In this document: piece by piece, positions 35,429 through 52,388 of the stretch
Layout: every line of letters starts with the position of its first letter
Numbering within the stretch: position 1 is the stretch's first letter
Source: Chinchilla lanigera
Taxonomy: Eukaryota; Chordata; Mammalia; Rodentia; Chinchillidae
Length of the DNA: 64,000 nucleotides
Assembly: GCF_000276665.1 (NCBI RefSeq)
Contig: NW_004955473.1
Span: 10,575,847-10,639,846 of the forward strand
Direction of reading: 5' to 3'
Translations under genes and position numbers: made by a program
The notes under the pieces: model-generated
Databases searched by the model: none
The model's input: only the letters and a program-made list of their open reading frames with translations
What the model was told of the DNA's origin: nothing

Positions 35429-37645
35429 ACAACAACAAAAACAACAACAAAAAACCCTGTACTTCAATAAATTGGAGATTTCAGAAGAAACAGACATTTC
35501 CCTGGATATATAGGAACTACTGAAATTGAGCCTAGGAGATTTAAAACTCTGAACAATACAATAACAGGCAATAAAACTGAGGTAGTAATTTTTATAAAAT
35601 CCTACTAAGAAAAGCTCAAGACCTGATGAATTCACAACTGAATTCCAAAGAACTTCAGGGAAGATCTAATGCCAATACTCCTCAAACTCCTTAATGAAAC
35701 TGTAAAGAAAGAACTGCCAAACTCACCCTTGGAAGCTAACATTACCTTGATTCCAAAACCAGCTGAGGACTGAACTAAAATCAGAAAACTAAGTGCAATC
35801 TTATCAATGAACATACCTACAAAGATCCTCAACATGCTATTGGCAAACAGAATGCAACAAATCATTTTTAAAAAATCATAAATCATGACCAAATAGCCTT
35901 CATCCCTTCAATGCAAAGATGGCTTGACATATGTACTTCAAAAAATGTAATTCATCACATAAATATAGGAAAGGACAAAAATAATGTGATCATCTCAATA
36001 TATACAAAAAAGGCCCTTCACAAAATCCATCATTTGTCCATAATAAAAACCCTGAAAATAGGTACAGAAGGACATAATCTCAATCTTGTAACACTTTTTA
36101 TGACAAACCTACTGCCAACATCACATTAAGTGGGGAAAAATGAAAGTTTTTCCTTTAAAATCAGCAACAAGGATGTCAATTATCACCACTTCTTTTCAAT
36201 ATAGTACTCAAAACTTTTGTGGGAGCAATCAGGCAAGAGAAAAAAATAACAGATATATATAGCAAAGGGAGACGTCAAATTATCATTATTTGCAGAAGAT
36301 ATGAGCCTCTACATAGAACATCCAAAGTATTCCACCAAAAGACTCAGAACAAATAAACAAATTTGGCAAAGTAGCAGGATAGAGAATCAATACAAAAATC
36401 AAAAGTATTCCTGTACACCAATAATGAACCTATCAAAAGAGAAACTAGGAAAACAATACCATTCACAATAGTCTCAAGAAAAAATTACTTAGGAATTAAC
36501 CTAACACAGGAAGTGAAAGATCTCTATAACAAAAACTTCAGTACTCTGAAAAAGGAAATCAAAGAGGACCCCAAAAATGGAAGGATATACCTCAGTCTTG
36601 TATATGCAGAATCAATATATTTAAAATGGTCATAATTCACAAACTGATATATAGATTTAATGCAATCCCAATCAAAACATCAATCAGCATTCTTTACAGA
36701 ACCAGAGAAAACAATCCTAAAATTCACGTGGAATCAGAAAAGACCCAGCCTAGCAAAAGCAGTTCTTTTGCTTATCTTTGACCAAGGGGCCAACAACATA
36801 CATTGATGGAAACATAGCCTCTTTAAAAAACGGTGCTGGAAAAACCTGCTATCTACATCGAGAGGATTGGATCTAGACCCATGTATCTCACCATCTACAG
36901 TACTGAAGTCAAATAAAAATGAATCAACTATCTAAATATTAAAACAGAAACAATCTGCTACAAGATAAAATAGGTAAAACTCTCGAAGACATAGATATAG
37001 GGAAGGACTTTCTGAACAGAATCCCAATTGCATAAGAAATAATACCAACAATCATCTAATGACCTACCAACCAAAAAGCTTCTGCACAATGAAGGAAACA
37101 ACCAACAAAGTGAAGAGACACTCTACAGAATGGGGGGAAAACATTTTGCCCACTATTCCTCAGAAAGAGGACTAATACTTGGAATACAGAAAGAACCCAA
37201 AAATATTAGTACAACTATGGAAATCAATATAGAGGTTCCTCAAAACACTAAAAGTAGAAATTCCACTCAACTTCATTATTCCCCTTCTAGGTATCCTCCC
37301 AAAAGAGCTGAAGACATCATATTACAATGATACATACATGCCCGTGTTTATAGCAGCACAACACATAGTAGCAAATCTTGGAAGCAGTCTATATGTCCAC
37401 CACTAGAGGTGTGGATTTTAAAAATGTGGGATTTACATACAATGGAATACCACTGTGCAATAAAGAATAAATTTGAGACATTTTTAGCAAAATGCATGCA
37501 CCTTAACACCACAATGTTCAGTGAAATAAATAAAACACACAAGCTTAAATATTGAATGGTTATGTAATGTACTGGCTCCCCACAAGGAATGTGGGGAAGA
37601 ATGACTATTATATACTACAAACATGTACTAATAAAACAATAAAAA

Positions 37646-37980
37646 TTGAAAAAAATCAGTATACAAATAATTTAGCAAGCAAAACAAAGTTATTAGGAAA
37701 CAGGGAGATAGATCTTTTGCAAATGGGAAGGGGACCAAGAAATGAAGGAAGAGGGAGGGTGGGTAGGGGATATAAAAAGAATTAAGATGTGCTATAATAT
37801 AAATAAACAAATAAATAAATAAATCTGATGCTGGCAAAGAAACACATTTAATGGGGATGGAGGAAAAGGGGAAAAAATGTGATGTCTGAGTATATTCACC
37901 AACTCCCCATGATGTCAGTCATCATTTTGTACTGCAAACATGTACAAATAAAAACAAAAATTAAACAACCACCAAAAGAA
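37646..37980 (+). mobile_element. Two further L1 type I 3' UTR pieces in tandem
   Basis: 37690-37800 holds 'ggaaacagggagatagatcttttgcaaatgggaagggg' and 37840-37975 holds 'caccaactccccatgatgtcag...gcaaacatgtacaaataaaaac'. A (AAAT)n run separates them at 37801-37828. Confidence 0.75.
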
Positions 37981-38071
37981 AATACCACTTGGAGTAAGTG
38001 TTGCACACACCATTAGTGCTCAATAAATATGTGATTTGTTTGAAAAATGGAGGGCCTATTATAAGCCAATC

Positions 38072-38281
38072 CCTTCCTACAACAACCATTGAGAAGAGTG
38101 AATGATTATTCAATTGGTCACTCATGTATAGCTCTATTTATTTTCTTTAGAAGCCACTTTGAAGATACCAAAGTATAGTACAACAACCATTGATAATTTC
38201 CTGCCACTTTGTCTGTAATTTGGTAAGCGCCCCATATTACTATGTTATCCTTCTTTTACTCTTTAAAATAAAAAAAAAAAA
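38072..38281 (+). mobile_element. Type II L1 3' end, 210 bp, with 11-bp target duplication
   Basis: The sequence 'aacaaccattgagaagagtg...gccactttgaagatacc...cctgccactttgtctg...tttactctttaaaataaaa' is flanked by ataagccaatc at 38061-38071 and 38282-38292. Confidence 0.9.
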
Positions 38282-38463
38282 ATAAGCCAATCTCTGTGAC
38301 ACTAAATGACTCAATGAAGAAAAACATTAGGCTACCAGGAACAATTACATATCAAGAACTCATATAAGCTAAAAGAAATGGATAAATTCCTTGACACATA
38401 CAATCAAGCCTAAATCAAGAAGAGTCAAAAAATCTGAGCACAAAAAAAAAAAAACAAGGAATT

Positions 38464-38545
38464 TTTTTTTTTGGTACCAGAATTGAACTCAGGACCTGGT
38501 ACATGCTAGGTAGGCACTTGTGCTGCTGAGCTATATCCCTGGCCC
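38464..38545 (-). mobile_element. ID-like SINE with 11-bp target duplication, minus strand
   Basis: This is an antisense ID ('ggtaccagaattgaactcaggacctgg...gctgagctatatccctggccc') between two copies of aacaaggaatt (38453-38463, 38546-38556). Confidence 0.93.
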
Positions 38546-39097
38546 AACAAGGAATTATTCAATAATAAAAAGGGTCCCATCATAAAGCCTGGAATCTGAT
38601 TGGTTTTACTGCTAAATTCTATCAGACATTTATATAAGAATACCAATCATTTTTTAACCCTCCCAAAAAACTGAACAGGGAATACTTCCAAGCTAATCTT
38701 ATGATGCCAACAATATTCTCACACCAAAGCTAGACAATGACCCTGCGAGAAAATTACATGCCAATTCCACTGATGAAAAATACATGAACAAAATACTAGC
38801 AAATCAAATACATTAAAAAGGCTTATTCACCAAGATCAAGTGTGACTTACCCATCCCAAGGATCCAATGGTGGCTGAAAACATGTATATCAATAAATGTG
38901 ATATATGTTAACAGAATAAATAAAAAGAGTATGCTTATCCAATAGTTGAAGAAAAAGCATTTGACAAATACAACATAAAAACAAAATGGCAACAGAATGT
39001 ACCTCAACATAAAAAAGGCTATATATGACAAGCCATAACTAAAAACAATAAAAAGTTGAAAGATTTTCCTCTAAAATCAGGAATAAGACAAATATAC

Positions 39098-40140
39098 TTT
39101 TCTGTTTATTTTTAAATTTTTTATTAACACGTTTGCAGTACATAATGTTAACACTCCTTGCATGAACTTGGTACATGAATAGAATACACCTTGACTCCTT
39201 TTTTGTCTTCACTTTTACTTCTCCTCCCCTTCCCTCCAACTCTTAATCCTCTTCCAATTTGAGCAAGATCTATCTCCCTATTTCCTACTACCTAATTTTT
39301 ATTTTGTCATTTATAATTTGTTTTCTCACATAAGAGAAACCCATGACTAATATTTAGACTACATAAATAACTGAAAAAATCAGATCCCTCAAATAAAAGA
39401 CCCAACTGGAAAATGGACAACTGAAATTGGCTAATACATACACGAAGCAATTGTCAACATCACCAGCCATTACAGAAATTCAAAGTAAAACAACAAGATT
39501 TCATTTAACCCCAGAAAGAATTGCTACGAAGAAATCAAATAATATGCCAGGTATAGTAGCACACGCCTCTAATCCCAGCACTCTGGAGGTTAGGGCAGGA
39601 GGATCACTGCTGAGTTTGAGGCCAGCCTGGGTTCCATAGTGGGTTCAAGGACAGCCTCAACTGCATAGCAAGACTCTTGTCTTAAAAAAAAAAAAAAAAA
39701 AAAAGACAAAAGAAATCAAATAACAAAAAATGTTGGCCAGGCTGCAGGGATGAGGAGAAAGGAACCATTTTACATTGTTGGTAGAAATGTAAACTGGTAC
39801 AGCCACTACAGAAATGACGATGGAGATTCTTCAAAAAACTAAAAATAGAAATTTCATTTGACTCAGCTATTCCCCCTTTAGGTATCTTCTCTAGAGTTAA
39901 AGATATCATATTGAAGTGATACGTGCATACCCAGGTTTATAACAGCACAAGACATAATAGCTGAATCTTGAAAGCAACCTACATGTCCATCAACAGATGA
40001 ATGGATAAAGAAAATGTAGTATTTACACACAATGGAGTATTACACTCAGCCATAAAGAATGATAAACTTGAGTCACCCGTAGGAAAGTGGATGCACCCTG
40101 AGACCACACTCTTAAGTAAATTAGTCACATAAGCTTAAAC
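39098..40140 (-). mobile_element. Twin-primed (inverted) L1 insertion
   Basis: The left part (39098 to about 39355) is the type I 3' UTR on the minus strand with its tail at the left edge. The right part (about 39356-40140) is the end of ORF2 on the plus strand, stopping at 'cataagcttaaac'. The two parts meet the same point of the L1 consensus, just after 'aagcttaaata', with no overlap, as expected when the 5' half of a new insertion is inverted during twin priming. A B1 later inserted at 39546-39703. A possible target duplication is aaatatac / aaacatac. Confidence 0.85.
39546..39703 (+). mobile_element. B1-like SINE with target duplication
   Basis: The sequence 'gccaggtatagtagcacacgcctctaatcccagc...' has the duplicated right part and an A-run of about 21. 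The flanks share aagaaatcaaataa. Confidence 0.92.
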
Positions 40141-41415
40141 ATACTCTTGTCACTTCTATTTAACAGAATATTGAAAGTCCCAGCCAGAGCAATTAGGCAG
40201 GAAAAAGTAAACAAAGTATCCAAATTATACCTACTTGTAGAAAACAGGATCTTACATATAGGGAATTCTAAAGACTCCAAGATAAACACAATAAAAATAA
40301 TAATAAACTCAATAAAAGCTGCAGGATACAAAAATCAATATAGAGAAATCAGTATTTCTATATTGTAACTACCTAAAAAAGAAAAAGAAAATAATCCCAC
40401 TTACAACAACTATCAAAAATACTTTCAAATCAATTTACCCAAGAGGTGATGGCTTGTACAATGAAAAGTATAAAACATTTATGAAGGAAACTGAAGGCAC
40501 ACATAAATGGAAAAATATTCTAGGTTCACAGATTGGAAGAATTAATATTCAAATGTTCATTGTACCAAAAATGATCTACAGATCAAGGCAATCTCAATCA
40601 AAAGCCAAATGACATTCCTCACAGATATAGAAACTATCAGCTAAAATTTGTACAGTATCCCAAAAGACTTCAAATAGCTACAGCAATCATTAGCAAAATG
40701 AGTAAAGTTAAAGGCATTATACAACCTGACTTCAAAATATACTACAAAACTCTCGTAACCAAAATAGCATGGTACACACATAAACAGACACATACACCAA
40801 TGGAGCTGAAAAGAAAGCCTAGAAATAAAGCCAGATGATGGACCACTGTTTGCCAAGAACACACAATGGAGAAAGGCAGTCTCTTAAATACATGCAAGAA
40901 AAATGATATTCACATGCACAAGTACAAGTATGAAATCAGACCCTTATCTCATACCACATATAAAAGTCAACTAACATGGACTAAAGACATAAATGCAAGG
41001 TTTAACACTATGAAACTACCAGTAAAGTTTCATGGCATCAGTCTGTGTTATTATTATTTGATATGACCTAAAGAACACAAGAAACAAAAGTAAACATAGA
41101 CAAATGGGGTTACATCAAAAGACAACCTATGCATACATACATACATGTATGCAAGGATGTCTGATAAGGTGTTAATATCCAATACTACAGATAAGAAGCT
41201 CATGCAACTCAATAACAGAAAAACCACCAGATTCGAAGATGGACAAAGGACCTGAATAAACATTCCTCAAAAGAAGATAACTAAAGGACAAATAAGTAGA
41301 TGAAACGATGCTCAAAATCACTAATCACTGGGGAAATGCAAATTTTGCATTACATATACACATGCATTTAATATACTGTACCTAATAAATATGTACAATT
41401 ATTGTCTGAATTAAA

Positions 41416-42034
41416 AAAAACTTACATTGCCTAAAGAAAACCCACTAAAGTTACCAAAGGTTCCAGTTGTGAGTGCCCTTTTTCATTTTTAAAACTCATG
41501 GGAGGTACCAGATACCCAACTATTCTTCCAGTCTTGACTCACCTATATCTCAGCAGTTACTAAATCTAGTGAGTGGTACCTTGGTTCATGAACACTTTTG
41601 TTTGCTTACAATTTGGCAGAAGCACCTGGCAAAATTTAGTTTCTGTTCACAAACTCTATTGGGCAATGAATACAACCATGACCATCTTTCCCACGTGAAC
41701 ATGGTCATCTTTTCCAGAATTATAGAACAAGTTAAAATCGTAAACCAAGGTACCACTGTACTTCTTACATATAGGACAGTAGTTTATGTGGTCTCTGCCT
41801 AAAATTCTCAGTCCTAGTCACCCCAACCCCCAACTCTCTTTCACCTGGCTAACTTCTCAGCTCTTAAGATTCAACTCAAGTAGAGCTTTATTTTATTCAT
41901 AATAGCTCAAAAGCAGAAACAATCCAACTGTCCATCAAATTACTAAACTGATAAATCATAGTATATCTTTACAATGAAATTACTCAGGAATAACAGCAAT
42001 GAAGTGTTCAGATGGATGGTGACATGGACAGATG

Positions 42035-42073
<39 letters not shown>

Positions 42074-42660
42074 CTCTATGATGTAAACAAACAGCTGTTG
42101 TCTTTGTAGAAAGTTTGGAAGTATAAACTAGATAGAGAGTAACAGAATCGTCAAGGTTGATGGTAATGGTCAATATTTTCAACAAGAAATTGAAGTTAAA
42201 ACAATTTTAAGAATTTGCAAAACAGCAAATATATATACTTACAGTTTGTGCATTCATTGTACAAATATAAATTTTATACCAAAGGAAAAAGTTAATTGTT
42301 AATAATATGCATGATGAAGTATTTAGAAGACAGGGTATGCATGTTGGCCACTTATTTTGAAATATGTAAAAGATGAGACAGATTGATAGATATGTATTAA
42401 TATCAATTCTTTCAACTTGATGTGTGAAATTTTCATGATAAAATGTTTAGGCAAACCCCAAGTGTGTTACAGGAAGGTCCCTGAACACACAGTTAGTGTC
42501 CCTGGTCTGTGCTCTGATACATACTCCATTTTGTTAGTAATGCAACAGCAACCCAACTCCTAGGAGTTACTAGTAATTTCAAAATAAATCCTGTCTGGTC
42601 TTTGGATGCCCAGCAGCTAGCAAAAGGTTAGGCACAGACCTGACAAGGAAAAGATTTTTT
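41416..42660. other. Mostly unassigned; L1M remnant and (CA)n
   Basis: 41890-42030 resembles the end of L1 ORF2 on the plus strand ('cataatagctcaaaagcagaaacaatcc'). A pure (CA)n microsatellite lies at 42038-42071. The rest shows nothing I recognise. Confidence 0.45.
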
Positions 42661-42671
42661 GGCTTAAAGAG

Positions 42672-42768
42672 TTTTTTTTTTTTGGTTTTTCTCCGGTACC
42701 GGGAACCGAACTCACGACCTTGCGCTTGCAAGGCAGGCGCTTTGCCGCTGAGCTAAATCCCCAGCCCC
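42672..42768 (-). mobile_element. ID-like SINE, young, with 10-bp target duplication
   Basis: This is a near-consensus antisense ID flanked by gcttaaagag (42662-42671, 42769-42778). Box A and box B are intact on the minus strand. Confidence 0.95.
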
Positions 42769-42844
42769 GCTTAAAGAGATTTATCACCTCATAGTCAAAG
42801 GTCTTGTGCCTTACTGGCTCTTTTGTGTGTCCCCATCCTTCCTC

Positions 42845-43045
42845 CACAGTCCCCAGTACTAGAGATTAAACCTACAGCCCAGACACTTGACGCCAATCAT
42901 TTTACCACTGAACCACATACCCAGCCTTTTTTATTTTCAGACTTGGTCTCTAGAAGTTGCCCAGGCTGGCCTCAAATTTACAACCTTCCTGCCTCAGCTT
43001 CCCAATAGCTGAGAAGATAGCCATGTGCCGTCACAGTCAGTTCAT
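42845..43045 (-). mobile_element. Composite B1+ID SINE, minus strand
   Basis: The plus strand shows antisense ID ('ccagtactagagattaaacctacagccc...ccactgaaccacataccc') and then antisense B1 ('agaagttgcccaggctggcctcaaat...cttcctgcctcagcttcc'). Confidence 0.82.
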
Positions 43046-43429
43046 TTTCTTTTGCTGAATCAGTTATAATAATCTATCTCACCTGGTACTCATCCATGTG
43101 AATCCTTAAGTTTCCTTTGTGTCGGGACAATGAAGACATCTCCTTTAGGTTGCCTTTTCCCTCCCTTGTCTCCCAACTTTTAAAACTGTTAACAAGTAAC
43201 TACTGTACTGATGGGCTCTGAGATGAGTTTTGATTTATAACTTCTTTATAGGAGGCAGCTGGACAGCATTATTAAGGGCAATGTTTATTCACATCAGTCA
43301 ATTCCACAGCCAGCAAGATTCCTTAAAGATGTACCACAGCATGATGAATAATGTACAATTTTATCTTTATACAATCAAGCATGCTAGCCTTTATGTATTA
43401 AATGGTTTCATTGCTTTGTGGATCATGAT

Positions 43430-43640
43430 CCAGCTAGATTTCCTGGGGTTAAATATCAACCCCCACTACTTACTAACCATATAACCTTGTGTAAGGTGTT
43501 TTAAAATTAGCTGTGCCTCATTTTCTTTACCTCCTCCTGACTTTTTAAAAAGAGGAAGGGAAAGTTAATAGTATTTCCCCTTGTCATGAGGATTAATGAG
43601 TTATTATATGCAAATCACTTAAAACATTTCCCAGCTATTA
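43430..43640 (+). repeat. MIR SINE, old
   Basis: MIR phrases occur in order: 'ctggggttaaatatcaaccccc', 'actacttactaaccatataacctt', 'gtgcctcattttctttacctcc', 'atgaggattaatgagttattatatgc'. Confidence 0.88.
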
Positions 43641-43760
43641 GCCATCATTTCACATGATCAGTTCTGAAACAACAAAGACTGAACACTCATATGACCTACA
43701 TAATAGCCCAAATGAACAATGTCCACTGATCGAATTCTATTTTAAAGAATACAATACAAA

Positions 43761-43909
43761 TTAGCTGGTGTGATGGCACACACCTATAATCCCAGCACTC
43801 AGGAGCATGAGGCAGGAGGATCACAACAAGGTTGAGGCCAGCCTGGGATATACAGTGAATTCAAGGTCAGGCTAAACTACTGAGCAAGAGTCTGTCTCCA
43901 AAAAAAAAA
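43761..43909 (+). mobile_element. B1-like SINE downstream of STAG2
   Basis: The sequence 'ttagctggtgtgatggcacacacctataatcccagcactcagg...' ends in an A-run. Confidence 0.9.
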
Positions 43910-44414
43910 TGCAAACCTTGTTAACATTCAAGCAAGAATTTTCAGTAAGAATAAATTCTTTTTCAAATGTTGGCTTTTATTTCCAAACTAAAGCCAATCA
44001 CCTAAGGTAGATTTCTCTCTCATTTCATTCCCTGGCTGTTTTCCTTTCCGGGACTCTCATTACAAGTTTTTGTTTTGTTTTGTTTTCTCCATTGAATCTA
44101 TGAAGGAAGGACTTCTAACCTATGCCTGGCACATAGTAGGCATTCAAATATATCCTGAATAAACAATGTAGACATTTCAAAGTGTGTTAACTCACATGAA
44201 ATAAAAATTAAAGCAATAATGGTTATAGATTATTTTAAAGTAATAACCCAATTAGGGATTTAGTCTCATTTAAAAATATATGATTTATTAAAAATATAAA
44301 ATGGTGATGTTTTCTATAAATATTCCCACTCAAACACATGTAATAGATATATATAGATAATTGATTGATAGTAAATCATTTAGTCACCCTTCCCCTTTGA
44401 TTACAAGAGATAAA

Positions 44415-46321
44415 ACATACAACATACTGTAGGTTTATTTTTATTCAAAAAGTTACTGTCTCAAGACATAAATACAAATCAGAAAACAGTACAATTAGGA
44501 CAATAGAATGTGGAGGACAACAGGTTAGAGTAATATATAAAACATTTTTAGCTGGTTGAAAACAAAGCTGTAAGAACTGCTTTCACAAAGAAGTACTCCC
44601 CTCAAGAGTGAGAAAAAAATCAACTTAGGTTTAAAATCATATATACAGTCCTCTCAGCAGTTCTAGTAAATGCAGTGGTGTAAAACAACATATGCAATAC
44701 TTTTGCACATAACAATATTTGTTGATGAAAAATCTGTTAGACAAGTCCGGTTTCATTTGTTAACCATGATTTAATAAAATAATTGTATTTTATTATGATC
44801 TTTTAGCTAACCTATGGTTTTTGGCTACCACAGCCCAATGCTTATTGATTTCTGACTCTAAAAACTGGAAGCCTTTTGGTATTCACCCATCTGAAGATAT
44901 ACTTGTATTGCAAGCATATTAAGGCATGGAATGATTAAAATAATAACCTCAAGAACTGAGAGACGACTGACAAAAGATAGATACACGTGATATAAGTTAA
45001 TATTTTGTTTTAAACGATGTCTAGCTGCCTAAGCCTCGCAAAATGAGTTGATGTCAAAATGGCAAGTAGCCACTTTCTGTTTTAAACTAATTCATTTGTG
45101 AAAGGACATAAAATGAAGTTTAAAGCTTAGCTTTCAAAGAATATTATGGGTTATGAATTCTATTATCCCATCTAATTTACATACAGAGGAAGTGTACTGT
45201 AACCTGTTAGAAGTATCTTTAACCTGAAGACTGCTTGCAAAGACAGATAGATAAAACAATATAAAATACAAATTTAAAAATCATTTTAAAGCATGAACAC
45301 TCATGCTTTTCTATTTTTAAACATTGTTAAACTTTCAATATATTTCTGAAACCTCATAATTTTAAGTTGGAATTTAAAAGTAAGAAAAAACTAAACAAAC
45401 TGCGCAATTATAAAATCAGCACCAATTTATATATATATATAATTTTATTTAAAATTTAGATCCCTATTCCCACACTCTAATAAGCTGTATAATTTTTGTT
45501 TAGAATTTTTCTGCAAACATACTACAATAAGCTTCTTTTATTTGGAGACAAAATACAGTGGCACTACTGGAAGGAATATCACAACATTACATTTTTATCT
45601 TAAAGGACAAGCAAACTTTCAGGGTTGATAGTGGGATAAGCATGTTTGAGACTGGTTACCTTCTGGCAGTTCATTACATCTGGATAGTTCTGAAAAGTAT
45701 AGAGAAGCTCTTGGATTTTAAAAATATCTTAAAATACATTTTAGATGAAAAAATTGTAAAAGTTCTGCTTATAAGTTTAACTTTTCTCCACAATTACAAT
45801 ATTTAAAACAAAGTATTGATTGACGTTTTAAGCATTTAAATTTAGAATGCTAAAAACAATTCATTCTATCCTACAATTTCAGGGGTCAGGGAATAAATTC
45901 ATCCTTACTTTGTTTCTTGGATGTAAACAGAAATCCAGCAGAGGTCATCATTATTTAGTACAACCAGTAAATAAATGTGAGAGGATTCTTATCTGTACCA
46001 AATGCCTCTTCAGATTGTTATAGTTATTTTTTTAAAAAAGCATGAAATAATTGATTTAAAAGCCAACTAACAGCGCATAAATAAAATATTTACTTTCTAA
46101 GAAAAACTGTAGCTTATCATCAAATTGTTTACTTGTCCTTTATGTTTTTCAGGCAAACAAAACTGCCCCTCAATGCACTTGATCTTGGTAAGCATAAGCA
46201 AGTCATATTCTCCTTAGAGAAAAATCTGTACAGAATTTCACTGTATCTACCACACTTTATTTTAAAATTTCCTCTTCCACTTAGAAAATGACTTCACCAC
46301 AGATTTAATTGTGTACTGGTA
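44415..46321 (-). other. STAG2: STAG2 3' UTR (about 1.9 kb)
   Basis: The region runs from the stop codon to two abutting AATAAA signals (44434-44445, reading AATAAAAATAAA on the minus strand). Cleavage is expected about 10-30 nt beyond, near 44415. The stretch is AT-rich, has no SINE or L1 insertion, and contains several ATTTA and TGTA-type motifs that may bind RNA regulators. The exact cleavage site is inferred. Other possible AATAAA hexamers occur inside it (for example near 44790) and could give shorter 3' ends. Confidence 0.75.
44434..44445 (-). terminator. STAG2: Tandem polyadenylation signals of STAG2
   Basis: Two AATAAA hexamers follow each other directly on the minus strand. They lie about 1.9 kb after the stop codon, a distance that fits the usual length of STAG2 mRNA. 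The sequence beyond 44415 leads into B1, MIR and ID repeats, which also suggests that the transcript ends here. Confidence 0.65.
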
Positions 46322-46345
46322 TTAAAACATTGACACCCCAAGAAC
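46322..46345 (-). CDS. STAG2: STAG2 last coding segment with stop codon
   Basis: After an acceptor ending CTCATTAG the exon reads VLGVSMF and then TAA (46322-46324). This is the conserved end of STAG2, joined in phase 0 to the exon at 50795-50872 across an intron of about 4.4 kb. The same exon continues as the 3' UTR. Confidence 0.95.
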   Translation of the reverse strand, partial: VLGVSMF

Positions 46346-50872
<4,527 letters not shown>

Positions 50873-51230
50873 CTAAGAAAAAAATAAGAAGTTAGTTGAC
50901 ACTTGCTCTAACTACAATCAGAATAGTAACTGAAAATATCCTTATTATCATTAGGGGTTTACATGGGCTACAGGGCTATAAATATACAATACGCCAAATA
51001 CTGCAAACTCAAACTACACAATGTTTAAAAGTCCAAAAACATTCATTGGTAGAAAGTTATTCTGAAAAACAAACCTGGGAACATTTTTTAAATTTTACTT
51101 CTAAAAGTCCTTCTTTTCAAATAATTTTCCTTTAAAGACACCAAATTACTCTAAAGAGAAGCCATATTTAATTACTTCTTTCTTTTAAAGAGAATATACC
51201 CCACAGTGCACTAAAAATAAGAATCACAAA

Positions 51231-51392
51231 GGTGGGCATGGTGGCACATGCATATAATCCCAACACTCAGGAGGCTGAAGCATGAAGATGATTGTCATGA
51301 GTTCTGAGGCCAGGCTGGACTACAAAGTGAGTTTAAGCCTAGCCTGAATGACATACCAAGACCTTCTCTCAAAAAAAAAAAAAAAAAAAAAA
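51231..51392 (+). mobile_element. B1-like SINE in STAG2 intron (antisense to gene)
   Basis: The sequence 'ggtgggcatggtggcacatgcatataatcccaac' carries the duplicated right part and an A-run of about 22. Confidence 0.92.
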
Positions 51393-51863
51393 CACAAGTC
51401 CTAACATATAGTAAGTCTCAGTTTTGATTTTTTGGGCTGTGCAAGCACAAGTATCTTCAAATCCCCTCAACCTAACTTATAAAGTTGAATGAGAAAATTG
51501 GCAAAATAAAACATGTAGGTACATTTGGTATACTCTAAGCCTTAACCATATTTACAATTATTAAGAGAATATGCCCAAATATATATTTCACTTCTCTTTA
51601 AGTAATTTTACTCCATTATCTGGTATAGAAATTTGTCTCAATAACAGGGTGACAACATGTGAATAATGTTATTTTGACAGTGGCAAGTAAATGGAAAGTT
51701 GTAAGACACCATGATATTTAGCATATTCACTCAAAATGTTTTTGGAAGACTTAATACATAACCATTAAATGTAATTTGATTTTTGTAATCAAATTAAGAT
51801 AAGCAACATATATCCTTTAACTCTATTTCTAAATTAATCTCAAAGGCACGTAATATTTTTTCC

Positions 51864-51986
51864 TTGTTTTTTGAGACATAGGGTCTTGCTATGTAGTTTA
51901 GGCTGCCTTAAGCACACACAGTGATCCTCCTGGCTCAGCCTGCCAAGTACAGGGGCTGCAGGTGTGTCCCACCACATCTGGCTTCA
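51864..51986 (-). mobile_element. B1-like SINE in STAG2 intron
   Basis: The plus strand reads 'gagacatagggtcttgctatgtagtttaggct...cctcctggctcagcctgcc'. Confidence 0.85.
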
Positions 51987-52163
51987 ATAAACAATTTTTA
52001 TCATCTTAAACCAAGATCTAATAGCTTCACCAACCATATCCACTCCTCAGTCCCTTCTCATATCCCAACCCTCTGGCAACTAGATGAACATTTTTGCAGA
52101 AAATACTTTTTGTAGCAAGTATTGCTTCAACTTTATTCCCAAAGGACCTAACTGAAAGTCTTA

Positions 52164-52388
<225 letters not shown>

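Larger units (their letters stand above)
33229..37645 (+). mobile_element. Long L1 copy, ORF2 nearly throughout, carrying ID and type II insertions
   Basis: The longest L1 here runs from sequence upstream of ORF2 (33229-34180), through the endonuclease part (34200-34900), the RT part (35600-36300; the catalytic motif reads FAED near 36285 instead of FADD) and the C-terminal part, to the type I 3' end near 37640. Part of the C-terminal region is deleted around 37200. It contains many stops and frameshifts. An ID (35349-35428) and a type II L1 end (33441-33829) have inserted in it. Confidence 0.85.
38293..41415 (+). mobile_element. Old L1M-type ORF2, plus strand, interrupted by a twin-primed L1
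   Basis: ORF2 phrases before the insertion ('aacaaaatactagcaaatcaaata', 'gaataagacaaatatac') continue after it ('tcttgtcacttctatttaac...gtcccagccagagcaattaggcagg'), so 39098-40144 is an insertion. The end near 41415 is the old 3' UTR. Confidence 0.75.

Noticed and set aside
42038..42071. Repeats as CRISPR or satellite
   Set aside because: It is a plain (CA)n microsatellite; no spaced repeats occur in the window and the DNA is mammalian.
1..44400. Search for the next gene downstream of STAG2 (SH2D1A in human order)
   Set aside because: No exon-like coding sequence was recognised; in human the distance is also far larger than 44 kb.
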